Origin: Marinobacter halodurans
GTDB taxonomy: Bacteria > Pseudomonadota > Gammaproteobacteria > Pseudomonadales > Oleiphilaceae
Reading direction: 5' to 3'
Assembly: GCF_004327985.1 (NCBI RefSeq)
Contig: NZ_SJDL01000042.1
Location: 1-46,443 of the forward strand
Length of the DNA stretch: 46,443 nt
In this document: piece by piece, positions 1 to 8,429 of the stretch
Layout: every line of letters begins with the position of its first letter
How positions within the stretch are numbered: position 1 is the stretch's first letter
Notes under the pieces: model-generated
The model's input: the letters and a program-made list of their open reading frames with translations, nothing else
The model's database searches: none
Told to the model about the DNA's origin: nothing
Made by a program: the position numbers and the translations under genes

Positions 1-1912
1 GGCCGGCAGGTACTTCCGGCAGTTCTGCCGACTGCCCCGACCCACTCCCCGGCGCCCCGCCGGAATTCAGCTTGACGCTGGGGCCGGCCAGGGTGACGCC
101 GCTGGCGTCCAGTTTCAGGAAGCTGCCACCGGCGGCGATGGTGAGTTCGGCGCCGGCGTCGAGGACGACCTTGGCGCCGGCTTTGTAGTGGGCTTCGTTG
201 CCGGCTTCGGTGAGGGTGGCGGTGCCGGATGTCTGGTGGAATGTGCCGCCGACGGTCAGGCTCATATCCTGGCCCACCTTCTCCCGCTTCTCGCCATCGA
301 TGGTGCTGTGGTCGTTGGCCTGGATGTGGGCATAGCGGTCGTTGTCGACGGTCAGGTGGCTGTCGTGGTGGACCACCTCGGTGCGGTCGTTTTCGGTCAG
401 CAGGTCCAGGTCCTTCTGGGCGTGGACGTAGATCTGTTCCTTGTCGGCCTCGTCCTCGAAGCGCAGTTCGTTACTGCCCTCACCCTTGTGGGTCTGGGTC
501 TTCAAGGTCGTGCGGGTCTTGTGCTCCGGCAGCGCGTAGGGCGGCGTGTTGGTGGCGTGGTAGGTGCGCCCGGTGATGATCGGCTGGTCGGGATCGCCGT
601 CCAGGAAGGAGACGATGACCTCGTGGCCGATGCGCGGCAGGGCCATGAAGCCGTAGCGGCCCCCGGCCCAGCCCTGGCTGACCCTGAGCCAGGCGCTGCT
701 GTGCTCGTCATTCTGGCTGTAACGATCCCAGGGGAACCGGACCTTGACCCGGCCGTGCTCGTCGCAGTGGATCTCCTCGCCCTGGGGGCCGGTGACGAGG
801 GCGATCTGAGGGCCGTCCATGATGGGGCGCTGCGGCGGCTCCGGCCGCCAGGTGGTATCCCCGGGCACGCTCTTAAAGGTGTTGCTGTAGGTGGTCGGCT
901 CGGAACCCCCTTCCTCTTCCAGCGCCTGGGGCTGCTGGCCGGTGTGGGTGACCTGGGTGATCAGCCAGTCCCGGTTGAGACTGTCGGTGCTGTGGCCGGT
1001 GAGGGTGACCTTGGCCCCGGCGCTGAAGTCCGGGCGGTTGCTCTCGCCACTTCCGAGGCTGGCGTCCTTGCGCAGGCTGTCCAGCCTCGCTTCGGTGTAG
1101 GGCTGGCCGGAGGCATCGCCCATGAACCGGCCCGGGTAGTCGTAGTGTTCGTAGTCGCTGCGCTGGCTGTCCAGGTCCGCCGCATGGGCCTGGTGCATCA
1201 GGGCGTAGGCGGGATTCCTGAAGGTGTAGTCCTTCAGGGCCACGCCGGCGACGGAGACGGTCTCGGTGTAGCTGAATTTAAAGACGCAGGGGGTCTTGTG
1301 GGAACCGCCTGAGGTGGCGTTGTAACCCACTTCCGGCAGTTGCGGGGCATCCCGGTGGTGATCGGCGATCACGATCGGCTGACCGGCTGTGGTCGGATCG
1401 AACCGGTAGTGCCAGCCTTCCTCGGCGGCAATCCGGGACAGGAATGCGAGATCCGTCTCCCGGTGCTGGACGCAGTATTCCCGTTCCTGGGGCGGGCGCT
1501 TGAGATCAAAGGTCTTGTCCACCAGCCCCCGTTCGTCCAGCAGGGTGCCGAGAATCACATCCGGGGTCTGTTGCTGGAAGATGCGGCTGTTGTGCATCAG
1601 GTCCAGGCGCCACAGGGCGGGTCGCACCTCGACTTCGTAGCGGGTGCGGCGGTGGCCGCTGTCGCCCCGGCTGAAAGACGTCACCACGCCCTGGACGTTG
1701 CGCAGGGCCTGGCCGTCCTGCCAGATCACCAGTTCCATGCCTTGGTCCAGCACATCGCTGGCGGCGAGGTCGGCGAAGGTGCTGGCCAGCTTGAGGGTCA
1801 GGGTAAAGGGCCGGGACAGGTGCTCTTCGAGTTCGAACTCGACCACCGCGAAGGTGTCGTCCGGCAGGCTGCCGAGGCGGGCCGTGAACTGCAAGCCAGA
1901 GGGAGCGGGCAT
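1..1912 (-). CDS. vgrG: Type VI secretion system tip protein VgrG (TssI), 3' end outside window
   Basis: The reverse strand reads without a stop from ATG at 1912 to the left edge, giving 637 codons of an incomplete gene. An AAGGAAG ribosome site lies just upstream. The N-terminal part (about 1-330) is the gp27-like VgrG core, with GTLLDERGL and [20 protein letters not shown]. Next comes the gp5-like OB fold with [11 protein letters not shown] and [20 protein letters not shown], then the repetitive beta-helix stem region ([17 protein letters not shown]). The last visible residues are Gly/Ser-rich (GGAPGSGSG), as at the end of many VgrG cores. VgrG trimers cap the Hcp tube and are pushed out of the cell, carrying effectors. 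Whether this one has a C-terminal effector extension cannot be seen. No other T6SS structural gene is in the window, so this is probably an orphan vgrG island or the edge of a cluster. Confidence 0.93.
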   Translation of the reverse strand, partial: MPAPSGLQFTARLGSLPDDTFAVVEFELEEHLSRPFTLTLKLASTFADLAASDVLDQGMELVIWQDGQALRNVQGVVTSFSRGDSGHRRTRYEVEVRPALWRLDLMHNSRIFQQQTPDVILGTLLDERGLVDKTFDLKRPPQEREYCVQHRETDLAFLSRIAAEEGWHYRFDPTTAGQPIVIADHHRDAPQLPEVGYNATSGGSHKTPCVFKFSYTETVSVAGVALKDYTFRNPAYALMHQAHAADLDSQRSDYEHYDYPGRFMGDASGQPYTEARLDSLRKDASLGSGESNRPDFSAGAKVTLTGHSTDSLNRDWLITQVTHTGQQPQALEEEGGSEPTTYSNTFKSVPGDTTWRPEPPQRPIMDGPQIALVTGPQGEEIHCDEHGRVKVRFPWDRYSQNDEHSSAWLRVSQGWAGGRYGFMALPRIGHEVIVSFLDGDPDQPIITGRTYHATNTPPYALPEHKTRTTLKTQTHKGEGSNELRFEDEADKEQIYVHAQKDLDLLTENDRTEVVHHDSHLTVDNDRYAHIQANDHSTIDGEKREKVGQDMSLTVGGTFHQTSGTATLTEAGNEAHYKAGAKVVLDAGAELTIAAGGSFLKLDASGVTLAGPSVKLNSGGAPGSGSGQSAELPEVPAG

Positions 1913-2048
1913 CCTATCTTCCTTGAGTTTGAAATAGGGTCGCGCTCGTCCTGAGCACGGTGACTGCGTATAGTGTGGTCAAAGATATCGACCGAGCCTA
2001 CGTTTAGCAACCCGGGATACGAGACCTTTCTCACGCGCAGCCAGACAG

Positions 2049-2624
2049 CTACTGTCCCGCCAGGGCTGACATCAACCTCTTCAAACAAGCCACGGCCTGC
2101 CGGAACAGCGCCTCGTCGAAGTAATCGGCGGGGGCAAACCCGGTCGGCGGATACGCCCGCTCTCCCTGCAGCATCACGCCGCCAGCCCGGGCCAGGCCGC
2201 AATCCAGCATCAGGTTGTCCGCCAGCCCGAAGGGTTCGATGGCCGCGCCGTTCGGGTCGATGTCCTCGCCCTCGACACGCGCGTTGTAGGGCGTTTGGCA
2301 TACCGTGAACCCGACCGCCGGCTTCCCCTGCCCCAGCATATAACCCAGCTCATACACGGTTCCGGCGTCCGCGCTGGGACCCCGGAACGGCGTCAGGTTG
2401 GCAATCAGGCCATCGGCCTGCGCCATCAGGGCCAGATTGGCGTCGTAGATGGCCCGGGCGGGATCGGCTTCATGCGCGATGTCGATCGCGTTATCCGACG
2501 GAGACAGGCCTTCAAGGCCCGCCTCCATCAGCAGCACCTTCCTGCGCCGGTCGATGTGGGCGCGAACCGCTTCGGGGAAGAAGACTTCCGGTCCGGCGAG
2601 GTAAACGCTCGGTGTTGATGCCAT
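2049..2624 (-). CDS. Nucleoside 2-deoxyribosyltransferase family protein
   Basis: This 191-residue soluble protein starts VYLAGPEVFFPEA. It carries the family signatures of nucleoside 2-deoxyribosyltransferases: the YLAGP strand, a central DGLIANLTPFRGPSADAGT segment and YELGYMLGQGKPAVGF. Family members exchange or hydrolyse the base on deoxynucleosides or nucleotides through a glutamate nucleophile; the E in GTVYELGYM is the likely one. The exact substrate is not predictable, and a nucleotide salvage or house-cleaning role is inferred. It lies 15 bases after the SDR gene on the same strand, so the two are probably co-transcribed. Confidence 0.85.
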   Translation of the reverse strand: MASTPSVYLAGPEVFFPEAVRAHIDRRRKVLLMEAGLEGLSPSDNAIDIAHEADPARAIYDANLALMAQADGLIANLTPFRGPSADAGTVYELGYMLGQGKPAVGFTVCQTPYNARVEGEDIDPNGAAIEPFGLADNLMLDCGLARAGGVMLQGERAYPPTGFAPADYFDEALFRQAVACLKRLMSALAGQ

Positions 2625-2639
2625 CGAATCCCCCTGCCC

Positions 2640-3434
2640 TCAATTGCGGCCCTTGGTCAGGCGGAACAGCATTTCCGGGGCGATACGTTTGACCCACAGC
2701 GCCGCCATTTCCTTGCCCTTGCCGACCGGGATTTCCCGTTTCTTCGCATTGAGCCCGTTCACCACGACCTCGGCGCATTCATCGACGTCCATACCACCGG
2801 CGATGTCGTCGTCCACCCGGCCAAACGCAGAGCCGTCAGCAGCCAGGGCGTTCTCCGCGATGGCCGTACGAATGAAGCCGGGCACGATGGTCGACACGTG
2901 AATACCCGAATCCTCCACTTCCGCGCGCAGGGCGTCGAAGAAGCCCATCACGGCATGCTTGGCGGCGCAGTAGCCGGTGCGCTGGGGTACACCCACCTTG
3001 CCCGCCACGCTGGCCGTGACAGCGATGTGCCCGGCCCCACGCTCGAGCATGTGCGGCAGCACGGCCTTGGTCAGGGCGATCTGGCCCATGACGTCCACAT
3101 CCATCAGTTTCTGGTAGACGCTCATGTCGGTGTCCTTGCACAGCGAACGCTGGGACACACCAGCGTTGTTGATCAGCAGGTCGATGGCGCCAAACCGGTC
3201 CAGCACCGTCCGCACCGCCTTGGGCAGCGCCGCCCAGTCGGTCACGTCCAACGGCATCACCAGCACCTGATCCTCACTGATCCCGGCCTCGATGCAGCGG
3301 GTGGCGACACGCTGCAATTCAGGCTCGCGCCGGGCCGACAGCACCAGGTTGGCGCCCTCCCCGGCATAGCGTACGGCCAGGGCCTCGCCAATGCCGGAAG
3401 ACGCGCCGGTAATCCAGACGGTTCGGGAGGTCAT
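2640..3434 (-). CDS. Short-chain dehydrogenase/reductase (SDR) family oxidoreductase
   Basis: This 264-residue classical SDR has a Rossmann nucleotide-binding motif TGASSGIG at residues 9-16. It also has the NNAG motif near 90, the catalytic Ser in the VTASVAG strand and the YCAAK catalytic Tyr-x3-Lys. The arginine in the SARREPEL segment after strand 2 suggests NADP preference, as is known for such SDRs. The substrate is unknown; the closest general type is the DltE/YdfG-like group of broad reductases. It is the first gene of a two-gene unit with the deoxyribosyltransferase homologue. The 227 bases between it and yaeQ hold both divergent promoters, but I could not pick convincing boxes. Confidence 0.9.
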   Translation of the reverse strand: MTSRTVWITGASSGIGEALAVRYAGEGANLVLSARREPELQRVATRCIEAGISEDQVLVMPLDVTDWAALPKAVRTVLDRFGAIDLLINNAGVSQRSLCKDTDMSVYQKLMDVDVMGQIALTKAVLPHMLERGAGHIAVTASVAGKVGVPQRTGYCAAKHAVMGFFDALRAEVEDSGIHVSTIVPGFIRTAIAENALAADGSAFGRVDDDIAGGMDVDECAEVVVNGLNAKKREIPVGKGKEMAALWVKRIAPEMLFRLTKGRN

Positions 3435-3661
3435 GAAAGCTCCTTGTTATGCTTTTGTCGAGACGACCAATGTAACTGAAGCGCCCGATTCAACACAGGG
3501 GCAGCGCTCCCATCCGGGGCGCGGTCACCCGTTCCGGGGGAGTGCGCCACAGCCACCGCGGGATCGGCAAAAGCCGCTACACGAATGTGCTTTACCCCAT
3601 GCACCGCTTGCCCGAGAATACCGGCTGGCGCCCATCATCCACTCATGCAGCGAGCACCGAC

Positions 3662-4207
3662 ATGGCCCTGAAATCCACGGTCTTCAAAGCCCATATCAAC
3701 ATTGCGGACATGGACCGTGCTCACTACGCCGACCACGCCCTGACCCTGGCCCGGCATCCGTCGGAGACCGATGAGCGGCTGATGCTGCGCCTGCTGGCGT
3801 TCGCCCTCTATGCCGACGAGACACTGCAGTTCTCCAAGGGCCTGAGCACCGACGACGAACCGGACCTGTGGCAGAAGAGCCTGAGCGACGAGATCGAGCT
3901 GTGGATCGAACTGGGACTGCCGGAGGAGAGCCGCATCCGCAAGGCCTGCGGGCGTTCGGAAAAGGTGGTGATCCTGGCTTACGGCGGGCGCGCCGTACCG
4001 ATCTGGTGGGACAAGCTGCACGGCAAGGTGTCGCGGTTCGACAACCTGGTGATCCTGCAGATCGATGCGGAAGACAGTCAGGCGCTTGCGGCCCTCGCGG
4101 AGCGCTCGATGCATTTCCAGTGCACCATCCAGGATGGGCAGGCGAGCTTTGGCGACGGTGAGCAGATCGTCACGATTGATCCGGTGCGCCTCTACCCAGA
4201 AGCCTGA
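3662..4207 (+). CDS. yaeQ: YaeQ family protein
   Basis: The protein is 181 residues from the ATG at 3662 (MALKSTVFKAHINIADMDR). I prefer this to an upstream in-frame ATG at 3542 because YaeQ proteins begin at this motif. Family landmarks are the HxLTLARHPSETDERLMLRLLAFAL segment, LWIELGLPEE, and the WWDKLHGKVSRFDNL block. YaeQ has a PD-(D/E)XK nuclease-like fold. E. coli YaeQ was once proposed to act in transcription anti-termination of the RfaH type, but its biochemical role is unclear. The gene stands alone, divergent from the SDR gene and convergent with the META lipoprotein gene. Confidence 0.9.
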   Translation: MALKSTVFKAHINIADMDRAHYADHALTLARHPSETDERLMLRLLAFALYADETLQFSKGLSTDDEPDLWQKSLSDEIELWIELGLPEESRIRKACGRSEKVVILAYGGRAVPIWWDKLHGKVSRFDNLVILQIDAEDSQALAALAERSMHFQCTIQDGQASFGDGEQIVTIDPVRLYPEA

Positions 4208-4223
4208 ACAGCCCTCACTGCAG

Positions 4224-4778
4224 CTACTTGAGCCGCTTTACCTGTGCCTTGAGCACGGCCAGTGGCTGACCGGACTTGTTGAGCAGGAGCAGTTCGTCGT
4301 TGTCCTGTTTCACGCCAACGGTCTGGCGCATCGCCTTCATGTAGGGCCCTTCCACCGGATCGTCGGGACACACGTCACGGGTCGCCGCCATCTCGGTGAA
4401 ACGGAACTCCCCATTTACCACCGCGTAGGTGCCCTTGAAGTGATTACAGCCGGCAAAACCGCCCACGCGGCCATCGTCGAGGAAGATGATAAACGGGGCC
4501 TGACCGTCCGGCTCGGGAGGTGCCACCTTGTTGCCGCCCACATGCACCAGGCGCCAGATGGTGTTGGTAAAGCTGATTTTCGGTGCCGTGGATTCATCCT
4601 CCACCTGCACCGTGGTGCAGGCACTCAGCAGGCCGGCGGCCAGCACGAAGGCAAGCCATCCCTTACGCCGATCTGGCCGTCCCGATATCCCCTGCCACAA
4701 TCCATGACAGGCCGATGCCCGGTCTTGCAGGCCGCGCATCATCCACAGTCCGAGCTGTGTCAGAGGATTTCGGGTCAT
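4224..4778 (-). CDS. META-domain (HslJ-like) lipoprotein
   Basis: This 184-residue protein has a lipobox LLSAC (Cys about residue 54) after a hydrophobic stretch WLAFVLAAG, so it is probably an envelope lipoprotein. The mature part is a META domain: NTIWRLVHVGG, FLDDGRVGGFAGCNHFKGTY and FTEMAATRDVCPD. Both cysteines that often pair in this domain are present. META/HslJ proteins are linked to heat or novobiocin tolerance in E. coli, without a known activity. The N-terminal region before the signal peptide is unusually long, so the true start could lie downstream at a non-ATG codon. The gene begins only 6 bases after yebG, so it is probably co-transcribed from the SOS-controlled promoter. Confidence 0.8.
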   Translation of the reverse strand: MTRNPLTQLGLWMMRGLQDRASACHGLWQGISGRPDRRKGWLAFVLAAGLLSACTTVQVEDESTAPKISFTNTIWRLVHVGGNKVAPPEPDGQAPFIIFLDDGRVGGFAGCNHFKGTYAVVNGEFRFTEMAATRDVCPDDPVEGPYMKAMRQTVGVKQDNDELLLLNKSGQPLAVLKAQVKRLK

Positions 4779-4784
4779 CGCTGG

Positions 4785-5066
4785 CTACTCACTGTTTTCC
4801 CTGGATGCATTCAGTAATGAGGGCTTCTTGAGGGCTTTCTGGAACAGGTCCTTTTCCTGGGCAATGCTCAGGGCACATTGCTCGGCGAGGTCGTCCGTCA
4901 ATCCCTCAACCCGGGACTGAAGAAATACCATAATCTCCTCGGACAACTCCAGCATCCGGTCACGGGCATCGGCATCCGCCTTGTTGGTGAAGAGCATCTT
5001 GTCGGGGTTCTTCAATGCCATCTCCTGCCCGTCCCTCTCCGAGAAATACAACGCTTGAACAGCCAT
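4785..5066 (-). CDS. yebG: YebG family DNA-damage-inducible protein
   Basis: This 93-residue protein starts MAVQALYFSERDGQEM, with the YebG pattern of MAV start, a KADADARDRMLEL segment and a late AQEKDLF segment. In E. coli yebG is a LexA-regulated SOS gene of uncertain biochemical function. Here an excellent LexA box lies upstream at 5139-5154, which independently supports the assignment. The downstream META lipoprotein gene follows after 6 bases. The C-terminus is shorter and less acidic than in E. coli. Confidence 0.85.
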   Translation of the reverse strand: MAVQALYFSERDGQEMALKNPDKMLFTNKADADARDRMLELSEEIMVFLQSRVEGLTDDLAEQCALSIAQEKDLFQKALKKPSLLNASRENSE

Positions 5067-5138
5067 ACTGCGTTTCTCCTGTTATCGCCGTGCGCACGAC
5101 GGTCTACGAAAAGTAGAGGCAAGAATAGCACTCATATA

Positions 5139-5154
5139 CTGTATATAAAAACAG
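5139..5154 (-). promoter_or_regulatory. LexA (SOS) box upstream of yebG
   Basis: The sequence CTGTATATAAAAACAG is a CTGT-N8-ACAG palindrome with an AT-rich centre, very close to the gammaproteobacterial LexA consensus. It lies 73 bases before the yebG start and just beyond the dctD stop codon. yebG is a known SOS gene, so LexA repression of yebG and the co-directional lipoprotein gene is the natural reading. Confidence 0.88.
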
Positions 5155-5162
5155 TATTCTGA

Positions 5163-6515
5163 TTATTCCCGGAACTCGGCCTTGTCGAGCCCGTGCTTCT
5201 TCATCTTGTCGTACAGCGTCTTGCGGGCGATCCCAAGCTGTACCATGGTGTCCTTGAGGCTGCCCTGGCAGGCATTCAGGGCGCTGACGATGGCCGACCG
5301 CTCGAAGGCGTCCATCATTTCGCCCAGGGTGCGACGGCCGGGCACGTTGTCGGAGACGGCCACGCCGGTTTCATCCAGTGCCGGCGCACCCAGCAGCACG
5401 TAGCGTTCCGCCAGGTTGCGCAGCTCCCGCACGTTGCCGGGCCAGGTGTGCTGCATCAGGCGGGCGGCCTGCTCGGCGTCCAGCGGTACGCTTTCCCGGT
5501 CGTAACGGGCGGCGGCAATCAGCACAAAGTGATGGAACAGCAGCGGGATGTCTTCCTTGCGCTCGCGCAGCGGCGGGATGTCCACCTTCACCACATTCAG
5601 GCGGTAGTAGAGATCGGCGCGGAATTCGCCCTCGTCGCTGAGCTGTTTCAGGTCGGACTTGGTGGCGGCGATCACGCGCACGTCCACGTCCAGCGGCGTG
5701 TTGCTGCCCAACCGTTCCACCTTGCGCTCCTCCAGCACCCGCAGCAGTTTCACCTGCAGGGCCAGGGGCATGCTTTCCACTTCGTCCAGGAACAGGGTGC
5801 CCTTGTCGGCGTGTTCGATCTTGCCGATGCGGCGCTTGTCGGCGCCGGTGAACGCGCCCGCTTCGTGACCGAACAGTTCACTCTCGATCAGGTTCTCGGG
5901 CACCGCACCGCAGTTGATGGCGACGAAGTTATGGGCGCTGCGCGGGCTGTTCTCGTGGATGAAGCGGGCCAGCGCGTCCTTGCCCGAGCCGGTCTCGCCG
6001 AACACCAGGATGTTGGCGGAGATGTCCAGCAGGGGCTCCACCGTGGCGATCACCTTCTGCATGGCCGGCGAGTCGCCGAGGATGCGCGGCCCCGGGCGGG
6101 CGAGCTGGCGCAGTTGGGCCTTGAGTCGGCGGTTCTCCAGCGCCAGGTGGCGTTTTTCCAGGGCATGGCGCAGCAGTTCGATCAGCTCGTCGTGGTCGAA
6201 CGGCTTCTCGATGAAGTCGTAGGCGCCGCGCTGCATGGCAGACACCGCGGTACTGATGTCCCCCTGGCCGGTGAGGATGATCACGGGTATGGCGGCGTCC
6301 ATGGCCTGGATCTGGTCCAGCAGTTCGAGCCCGTCCATGCCCGGCATGTTGTAGTCGCAGAGGATCACGCCGGTGTAGTCCGGATCGATCTGGCGCAGGG
6401 CCGACGGCGCATCGGCGTAGCAAGCCACCCCCAGGTCTTCCAGCGATAGGGTCTGGGCCATGGCATGGCGGATGGAATCCTCATCGTCGATGAAAATCAC
6501 GTCGGTCTGGGTCAT
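5163..6515 (-). CDS. dctD: Sigma-54-dependent response regulator DctD
   Basis: This 450-residue NtrC-family activator has a receiver domain at 1-120 with acidic D10/D11 and phospho-acceptor D54 (ILCDYNMPG). The AAA+ domain (about 145-380) has a GETGSGK Walker A, an intact GAFTGA sigma-54 contact loop and a GTLFLDEVE Walker B. The C-terminal Fis-type helix-turn-helix ends with the ARKTLYDKMKKHGL pattern. It overlaps dctB by ATGA, so kinase and regulator are translationally coupled. Family members phosphorylated by DctB activate sigma-54 promoters of dicarboxylate uptake genes. The likely target is the -24/-12 promoter at 11807-11822 upstream of the TAXI binding protein gene. Confidence 0.93.
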   Translation of the reverse strand: MTQTDVIFIDDEDSIRHAMAQTLSLEDLGVACYADAPSALRQIDPDYTGVILCDYNMPGMDGLELLDQIQAMDAAIPVIILTGQGDISTAVSAMQRGAYDFIEKPFDHDELIELLRHALEKRHLALENRRLKAQLRQLARPGPRILGDSPAMQKVIATVEPLLDISANILVFGETGSGKDALARFIHENSPRSAHNFVAINCGAVPENLIESELFGHEAGAFTGADKRRIGKIEHADKGTLFLDEVESMPLALQVKLLRVLEERKVERLGSNTPLDVDVRVIAATKSDLKQLSDEGEFRADLYYRLNVVKVDIPPLRERKEDIPLLFHHFVLIAAARYDRESVPLDAEQAARLMQHTWPGNVRELRNLAERYVLLGAPALDETGVAVSDNVPGRRTLGEMMDAFERSAIVSALNACQGSLKDTMVQLGIARKTLYDKMKKHGLDKAEFRE

Positions 6516-8317
6516 TCCACGGTCTCCCGTCGCGTCAGGGTGAGGATGAATTCAGCGCCGGCGCCATCACGGCGGTTCTGGCCCGTCAGCCGACCGCCCT
6601 GGGCATCCACGATCTGCCGTGAAATGGACAGCCCCAGGCCCAACCCCTGTTTCATGGATTTGGTGGTAAAGAACGGCTCGAAGACCTGTTCGGAATTGGC
6701 CGGCAATCCCGAACCATTATCCCTTATCCGGCACTGCCAGCCATCCGCGTGTTCCTGGATGTCGATGGTGATGCGCGGGTCGTCGACACCTTCCACCGCC
6801 TGTATCGCGTTGGCGATCAGGTTCACCATCACCTGCTCGATGCGGATGAGGTCACCGTGGATCATGACCGGTTCGTCCGGACGCTGCCAGTCGATGGTGA
6901 CGCCTTCGCTGTTCTCCTGGGCGGTGATGATCTTCAGGGCGGCGTCGATCGGCTGCCGGAGGTCGATGCACGACGGCGGCCCCTCGGATTTGCGCGCGAA
7001 CACTTTGAACTGGCGGGTCAGCTCCGCCATTTTCAGGCACAGGTTGGCGATTTCCTGCAGGTTGGCGTCAACCATCGCAGTCTCGCCCCGCTCCAGGAAA
7101 CGGCGGCTGTTACGGGCATAGGTCTGGATCGCGGTGAGCGGCTGGTTCATCTCGTGGTTCAGGCCCGCCGACATCTGTCCGAGCACCGCCAGCTTGGCCG
7201 CCTGGATCAGCTCCTGCTGGGTTTCCTTGAGCTCGTCCTGGGCCTCCTCCCGCTGCCGGATCTCCTCCAGCAGTTGCTGGTTGGTGTTCTCCAGGTCGGC
7301 CGTGCGTTCGGCCACCCGCCGCTCCAGTTGCTCGCCCCGCTGCGCCAGCTCCGCTTCCCGGCGATAGCGCTCGCGCAGGTAGAGCCAGGTCAGGAAGACG
7401 CCCAGGAACAGCATCAGCCCGCCGATCAGGAACTGGATCCGGATCCACAGGATCGGCTGGGTACTGACCATGACCTGCAGCGTCCAGTCCATGCGTGGCA
7501 GCGGCGTGCGCGATTGCAGGTAATCCTGGTCGACGCCCGGCTCACTGATGTGGATACGGGCGGCCTTCGCCGACACCCCCCAGGGCTGACCCAGCCGGGT
7601 AATGGCCATGGGCTCCAGCGACCGGTTGGGATAGCGCAGGCTCGGTGCCGGGTTGGGCGACTTGCGGTCGAAGTCCCGGTACAGCCAGTCCTCGCGGCTG
7701 GCCAGGAAGCTGATGCCGTCGTCGTCCAGCACCACCATTTCCGCATCGTGCAGGGACGCGGGCCGCTGCCACTGGGATTCCAGCTCGTCCACCTGCACCT
7801 TCACGGCGATCACACCGAGGATATCGCCCCGGGCGTTCTTAACCGGATGGGAAAAATACAGGCCGCGGATATCGGACGTGGTCCCCAGGGCAAAGTAGAC
7901 GGCGGAATCCCCGGTGCGCATGGCCTCCTGGAAGTACGGCCGGAAATCGAACACGCGGCCGATAAAGCTGTCCTTGCGCTGGTAATTATTGGCGGCAATG
8001 GTGTAGCCGGTGCGATCCATCAGGTACACGTCGGAGCTGCCGACGATGTTGGCCATGCGCTTCATTTCCTCGTTGGCCTCGAGGATCAGGCGCTGGTTAT
8101 CCGGGTTCAGCAGCACGTTTTCCATCAGCGGGTGTTCGGCCATCAGTTCGGGAATCGGCCGGTAACGCTTGAGCTCGTTGGCCACGAGCTGGGTATAGCG
8201 GAAGGACTCTTCGTGCGCTTCCTGTTCCAGCATACGGTAACCGGCCCAGCCACCGAGCAGCCAGGAAAAGCCGATGGTCGCGAGGAAAAGGAGTACTGCC
8301 CAGAGTCGGTAGGTCAT
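6512..8317 (-). CDS. dctB: Membrane sensor histidine kinase DctB
   Basis: From the ATG at 8317 (MTYRLWAVLLFLATIG) the protein has 601 residues. The reading frame is open further upstream, but that part is not kinase-like and would delay the first membrane segment. TM1 is about residues 4-28. A periplasmic Cache/PDC-type sensor follows (YLMDRTGYTIAANNYQRKDSFIG, with YFSHPVKNARGDILGVIAVKV). TM2 is about 288-313, then a coiled coil. The HisKA domain has H388 (GLNHEMNQPLTAIQTYA). The ATPase domain has NLIANAIQAV, DNGSGLP and GLGLGLSIS motifs. This is the DctB architecture; known DctB kinases sense C4-dicarboxylates. Here the partner transporter is of TAXI type, so the ligand could differ. Confidence 0.92.
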   Translation of the reverse strand: MTYRLWAVLLFLATIGFSWLLGGWAGYRMLEQEAHEESFRYTQLVANELKRYRPIPELMAEHPLMENVLLNPDNQRLILEANEEMKRMANIVGSSDVYLMDRTGYTIAANNYQRKDSFIGRVFDFRPYFQEAMRTGDSAVYFALGTTSDIRGLYFSHPVKNARGDILGVIAVKVQVDELESQWQRPASLHDAEMVVLDDDGISFLASREDWLYRDFDRKSPNPAPSLRYPNRSLEPMAITRLGQPWGVSAKAARIHISEPGVDQDYLQSRTPLPRMDWTLQVMVSTQPILWIRIQFLIGGLMLFLGVFLTWLYLRERYRREAELAQRGEQLERRVAERTADLENTNQQLLEEIRQREEAQDELKETQQELIQAAKLAVLGQMSAGLNHEMNQPLTAIQTYARNSRRFLERGETAMVDANLQEIANLCLKMAELTRQFKVFARKSEGPPSCIDLRQPIDAALKIITAQENSEGVTIDWQRPDEPVMIHGDLIRIEQVMVNLIANAIQAVEGVDDPRITIDIQEHADGWQCRIRDNGSGLPANSEQVFEPFFTTKSMKQGLGLGLSISRQIVDAQGGRLTGQNRRDGAGAEFILTLTRRETVE

Positions 8318-8370
8318 GGATGCTTGCTTCTGAAAGTCCGAGGCAAGCCTACTCCTGAGGCGGGCAAGGA

Positions 8371-8400
8371 ACAACCGGCCGGGTGCAGCCGGCCGGTTGT
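8371..8400 (-). terminator. 12-bp perfect hairpin between the TRAP permease gene and dctB
   Basis: The arms ACAACCGGCCGG and CCGGCCGGTTGT pair perfectly around a 6-base loop. The hairpin lies 29 bases after the permease stop and 54 bases before the dctB start. No T-run follows on the minus strand, so it may be an mRNA processing or attenuation structure rather than a full rho-independent terminator. It could reduce readthrough from the transporter genes into dctBD. Confidence 0.55.
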
Positions 8401-8429
8401 CGCCCGTGTGGTGACGGGTCACCGAAGGA

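Noticed and set aside
188-1954. Plus-strand frames over the left edge (374 and 204 codons)
   Set aside because: The minus strand reads a continuous VgrG through the same region with a ribosome site; the plus frames are shadows.
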